Part shown: in pieces, positions 61,319-64,000 of the stretch
Position numbering within the stretch: position 1 is the stretch's first letter
Layout of the letters: the number at the start of each line of letters is the position of its first letter
Assembly: GCF_016907715.1 (NCBI RefSeq)
Contig: NZ_JAFBCM010000001.1
Location: forward strand, 8,223,420 to 8,287,419
Direction: 5' to 3'
DNA: 64,000 bases
DNA from: Tenggerimyces flavus
Lineage (GTDB): Bacteria > Actinomycetota > Actinomycetes > Propionibacteriales > Actinopolymorphaceae
The notes under the pieces: model-generated
Databases searched by the model: none
Seen by the model: the letters and a program-made list of their open reading frames with translations, nothing else
What the model was told of the DNA's origin: nothing
Translations under genes and position numbers: made by a program

Positions 61319-62644
61319 ATGGAGAACGTTCGGCACGGCATCGATCGGCGGCGGTTCCTCTCCGGTGCGATGGCCGCGGCAGGCGCCGTCGGGCTGCCGT
61401 TGCTGGCCGGCTGCGGCGGCGATGACGACTCCGGCGGGTCGGGCGGCAGCGGCTCGATCCGCGTACTCGCCTGGTCGAACAGCCCGAGCATCGACGCCAA
61501 CTTCAAAGCCCGCTTGAAGGCGTTCAACGACGCGCAGAAGGGCAAGATCAAGGCGACGCTGCAGCTGTTGCCGTACGACCAGTACTGGCAGAAGATCCAG
61601 CTCGCCTACTCCGCGCGGCAGCCGTACGACATCTACTACTGGGACGTGCAGGCGTACGCGCACTACAAGCGCGGACTGCTCAAGGACCTGCAGCCGGACA
61701 TCGACAACGCCAAGTTGACAGACGACGCGACGTACCCGACCAACCTCTACGATCCGTGGAAGTTCGACGGCAAGAGCATGTTCGGCTGCCCGGAGAACGT
61801 GCAGACGATGGTGTTCTTCTACAACAAGGACCTGTTCGACAAGGCCGGCGTGAAGTACCCCGACGACACCTGGACCTGGGACGACGTCATCACCGCCGCC
61901 GAGAAGCTCACCGTGCGGCAAGGCTCGAAGGTCACGCAATGGGGCCTTGACATCGGCGATCTGTCCATCTGGTGGGGACTTCAGACGCTGTCGTGGGCGC
62001 AGGACACCGCGTTCGTCGACAAGGAGCTGGAGCCGACGAAGCTCCAGCTGAGCGATCCCCGCAACGTCGAGTCGATCGCGTTCATCCAGGACCTCATCTA
62101 CAAGCACAAGGTCGCGCCGTCACCCACGCAGACGACCAGCGTCGCCCAGGACGTGGGCGCGTTCGAGAGCGGCAAGATCGCGATGCGGCCGGCGGGCGGT
62201 TGGCAGATCGCGAGCTACAAGAAGCTCTCGTTCAAGTGGGCGGTCGCACCGCTGCCGCTGTTCAAGGGCAAGCGCGTCGCGCCGTACTGGCTGGGCGGCT
62301 GGAACATCCCGAAGGCGGGCAAGGCGCAGGAGGCGGCGTTCGAGTACGCCAAGTGGAGCGCCTCGACGTTCCAGCCGCAGATGGCCAAGGACCACGACTG
62401 GATCCCGCTGCGCAACGCCGAGCGCTCCTCCGGCGTGATGCTCGAGGGTATGCCAGACGGCTTCGAGCAGAGCATCAGACAGCTCGACAACTCCCGGATC
62501 GGCGACATCTACCACGCGAACAACCTGCAGCTCATCGAAGAGGTCTTCGGGCCGACGTTCGAGCAGCTGTGGAACAACAAGCTCAAGCCGGAGCAGGCGG
62601 CCAAGCAGATGGACGACAAGGGCACAGCGCTGTTGAAGGGGTGA
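61319..62644 (+). CDS. Sugar ABC transporter substrate-binding lipoprotein
   Basis: A 441-residue family 1 extracellular binding protein. A Tat-like motif DRRRFLSG and the lipobox LLAGC (C32) mark a lipidated, possibly Tat-exported protein, followed by a Gly/Ser/Asp linker. Binding-fold segments are GSIRVLAWSN, PYDIYYWDVQAYA, ENVQTMVFFYNKDLFDKAG and GKIAMRPAGGWQI. ATG 61319 has GGAAGGAAGG upstream. It delivers an oligosaccharide, probably alpha-galactoside, to the two permeases (inference from the flanking GH36 genes). Confidence 0.91.
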   Translation: MENVRHGIDRRRFLSGAMAAAGAVGLPLLAGCGGDDDSGGSGGSGSIRVLAWSNSPSIDANFKARLKAFNDAQKGKIKATLQLLPYDQYWQKIQLAYSARQPYDIYYWDVQAYAHYKRGLLKDLQPDIDNAKLTDDATYPTNLYDPWKFDGKSMFGCPENVQTMVFFYNKDLFDKAGVKYPDDTWTWDDVITAAEKLTVRQGSKVTQWGLDIGDLSIWWGLQTLSWAQDTAFVDKELEPTKLQLSDPRNVESIAFIQDLIYKHKVAPSPTQTTSVAQDVGAFESGKIAMRPAGGWQIASYKKLSFKWAVAPLPLFKGKRVAPYWLGGWNIPKAGKAQEAAFEYAKWSASTFQPQMAKDHDWIPLRNAERSSGVMLEGMPDGFEQSIRQLDNSRIGDIYHANNLQLIEEVFGPTFEQLWNNKLKPEQAAKQMDDKGTALLKG

Positions 62645-62645
62645 C

Positions 62646-64000
62646 ATGGGCTTCGAGTGGGACGCCGAGGGCGGGCGGCTTCGGCTGTCGGCTCCGCTGA
62701 TCGAGGCGGAGTGGGTGGCGGTCGCAGCTGGTGAGCTGCTGATGGTGCGGTTGCACGACGTTCGTACCGGGCTGTCGTGGGTCGACACGACGCCGGTGGC
62801 GACCGTCCCGTTCGCCGACGTCGCTGTCGACGGCTCGCAGGTTTCGGTGGCGATTCGTGCTGCGGGCTTGCCGATTCTCGCGCGCTGGACCGTGCAGGCG
62901 TTCGCCGAGCACGCGACCGTACGGCAGTTCGTCACGCTCACGGCCTCCGAGCCGACCACGGTCGCGCGGCTGCCCGTCCTCGCCGCCTCGTTCGGGACCG
63001 CTGCCAACTCGCTCGAGGCGCATTGCGGGCTGGACCGCCGGCCCTATCGCGGGGCTGGCCGCGGCCGGGCTGACTGGTACACGTGGCGTTCGGTCCCGTT
63101 GGGGCCGGGCGTCGTGGACGCCGTACGGTCGGGGCACCGGCGCGAGGCGACCTGGCTCGGGCTGTCCTTGCCCGGTGGCGGACCGGGGATCTATGTGGGT
63201 TGGGAGTCGAATGCCCAAGCCACGTGCGAGTTCGGCGACCTCACCGGTGATGGGCGGGTCGGTGTGGACTGCGCGTTGGCCCCTTCGTACCAGCTGTCGG
63301 CGGGCGCCACGCTGACCGGGCCGGCGGGGTTCGTCGGTGTGGCCCACGGCGACCTGGACGAGCTGTCGTATCGCTGCCACCGCTTCGTCGACGACGTGCT
63401 CGCGCGAAAGGTGTCCGACGAGCGCTTTCCCTATGTGGAGTTCAACAGTTGGGGGTACGGCGCCGACATCGACGCTGACGGGATGCGGCAGTGCCTGGAC
63501 GTGTGCTCGCGCCTCGGTGTGGAGCTGTTCGTGGTCGACTTCGGTTGGGAGGACCCGGACTGGAAGCCGCTGCCGGACCGCTTTCCCAAGGGGCTCGCGC
63601 CTCTCGCCCGGGAGGCCCATGATCGCGGGCTGCTGTTCGGGATCCACCTGAGCTTCGGCAACGTGTCGTCGCTGTCGCGGATGTACGCGGAGCATCCCGA
63701 GTGGGCTCATGGGCCTGGGCAGTGGGCGTACCGCCGCGAAGGCGAGGTCTACGGGCTCACGCTCGGCAACCCGGAGACGCGCGAGTGGATCGTGCGGAAG
63801 CTCGTCGAGGTGATCGACGAGAACGGCGTGGACTACTTCCTCACCGACCACTTCCTGTGGGGCGAGCTGCCGAACACGTACGACCTGCATGCGACGAACG
63901 ACTATGTGACCGTGGCGGAGGGGTTCGACCTGGTGCTCGCGCGGGTCGCCCAGCTGCGGCCGGACGTGGTGATGGAGCACTGCGACGACGGGCTCGCGCT
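62646..64000 (+). CDS. Second GH36-like alpha-galactosidase, 3' end outside window
   Basis: At least 451 codons, starting at ATG 62646 one base after the binding-protein stop. The chain resembles GH36 enzymes: YVEFNSWGYGADIDADG, ELFVVDFGWED, LFGIHLSFGNVSSLSRMYAE, then GLTLGNPETREWI and DYFLTDHFLW, where the Asp (about residue 400) takes the nucleophile position. The window ends at MEHCDDGLA, near where the ENC-GG motif is expected. It differs from the first GH36 in this operon and may act on another linkage. Confidence 0.8.
   Translation, partial: MGFEWDAEGGRLRLSAPLIEAEWVAVAAGELLMVRLHDVRTGLSWVDTTPVATVPFADVAVDGSQVSVAIRAAGLPILARWTVQAFAEHATVRQFVTLTASEPTTVARLPVLAASFGTAANSLEAHCGLDRRPYRGAGRGRADWYTWRSVPLGPGVVDAVRSGHRREATWLGLSLPGGGPGIYVGWESNAQATCEFGDLTGDGRVGVDCALAPSYQLSAGATLTGPAGFVGVAHGDLDELSYRCHRFVDDVLARKVSDERFPYVEFNSWGYGADIDADGMRQCLDVCSRLGVELFVVDFGWEDPDWKPLPDRFPKGLAPLAREAHDRGLLFGIHLSFGNVSSLSRMYAEHPEWAHGPGQWAYRREGEVYGLTLGNPETREWIVRKLVEVIDENGVDYFLTDHFLWGELPNTYDLHATNDYVTVAEGFDLVLARVAQLRPDVVMEHCDDGLA

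Noticed and set aside
1-64000. CRISPR array, prophage, toxin-antitoxin or rRNA genes
   Set aside because: No regularly spaced repeats, phage structural genes, small toxin pairs or rRNA sequence were seen.

Overview
This is a high-GC Gram-positive (actinobacterial) chromosome segment. The evidence is the very GC-rich third codon positions, the many GTG/TTG starts and overlapping stop-start junctions, an F420-type luciferase-like oxidoreductase, an actinobacterial LexA box, and a nuo/kor arrangement I recall from Streptomyces relatives. I cannot place it to genus. No phage, insertion sequence or CRISPR array is visible. Most genes are ordinary chromosomal ones, but there are several eroded genes and unusual intergenic repeats.

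Layout. 1-2788: an M20 peptidase (cut by the window edge), a GNAT acyltransferase and an N-succinylamino acid racemase-type enolase, together the gene set known for one-way D- to L-amino acid conversion. 2885-9154: a large secreted phosphodiester glycosidase/metallophosphoesterase, a secreted protein of unknown function, and an amidohydrolase divergent from a MarR regulator. 9303-16583: metabolic singletons (LLM oxidoreductase, MutL-like ATPase, methyltransferase, an internally deleted FAD monooxygenase, M48 protease, aldo/keto reductase, YajQ). 16698-16779: tRNA-Tyr with its own terminator. 16909-25742: DinB protein, four kinase-fold phosphotransferases around an exo/endonuclease-fold enzyme, MFS exporter, a doubly deleted ECF sigma factor, a Ser/Thr kinase and a methyltransferase.

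25880-29491 holds the most unusual genes: an MFS exporter translationally coupled to a MerR regulator whose sensor region looks like domains 2 and 3 of the DNA sliding clamp (DnaN). The MerR gene has its own dyad-in-spacer promoter and is divergent from a protein that looks like a pseudokinase. 29480-31126: TPR-S41 protease-like protein. 31171-40140: a ten-gene, translationally coupled complex I operon (nuoA,B,C,H-N) without nuoD, E, F or G. 40373-43059: a polar amino acid ABC transporter. 43548-46522: korAB, a 2-oxoacid:ferredoxin oxidoreductase that could feed electrons to the truncated complex I.

46582-55196: RraA-like protein, FAD monooxygenase with a divergent TetR and two matching operators, a 590-bp region of nested inverted repeats, RarD, a nucleotidyltransferase-like protein, a Tat-exported PhoX phosphatase and a methyltransferase. 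55502-64000: a GntR regulator and an alpha-galactoside-type operon (GH36, mandelate racemase-like enzyme, two permeases, a binding lipoprotein, and a second GH36 cut by the window end). A shared CCTATAGGAT box precedes both the regulator and the operon. A 180-190 bp palindromic repeat occurs three times (40185, 42004, 55280) with different but self-complementary ends.
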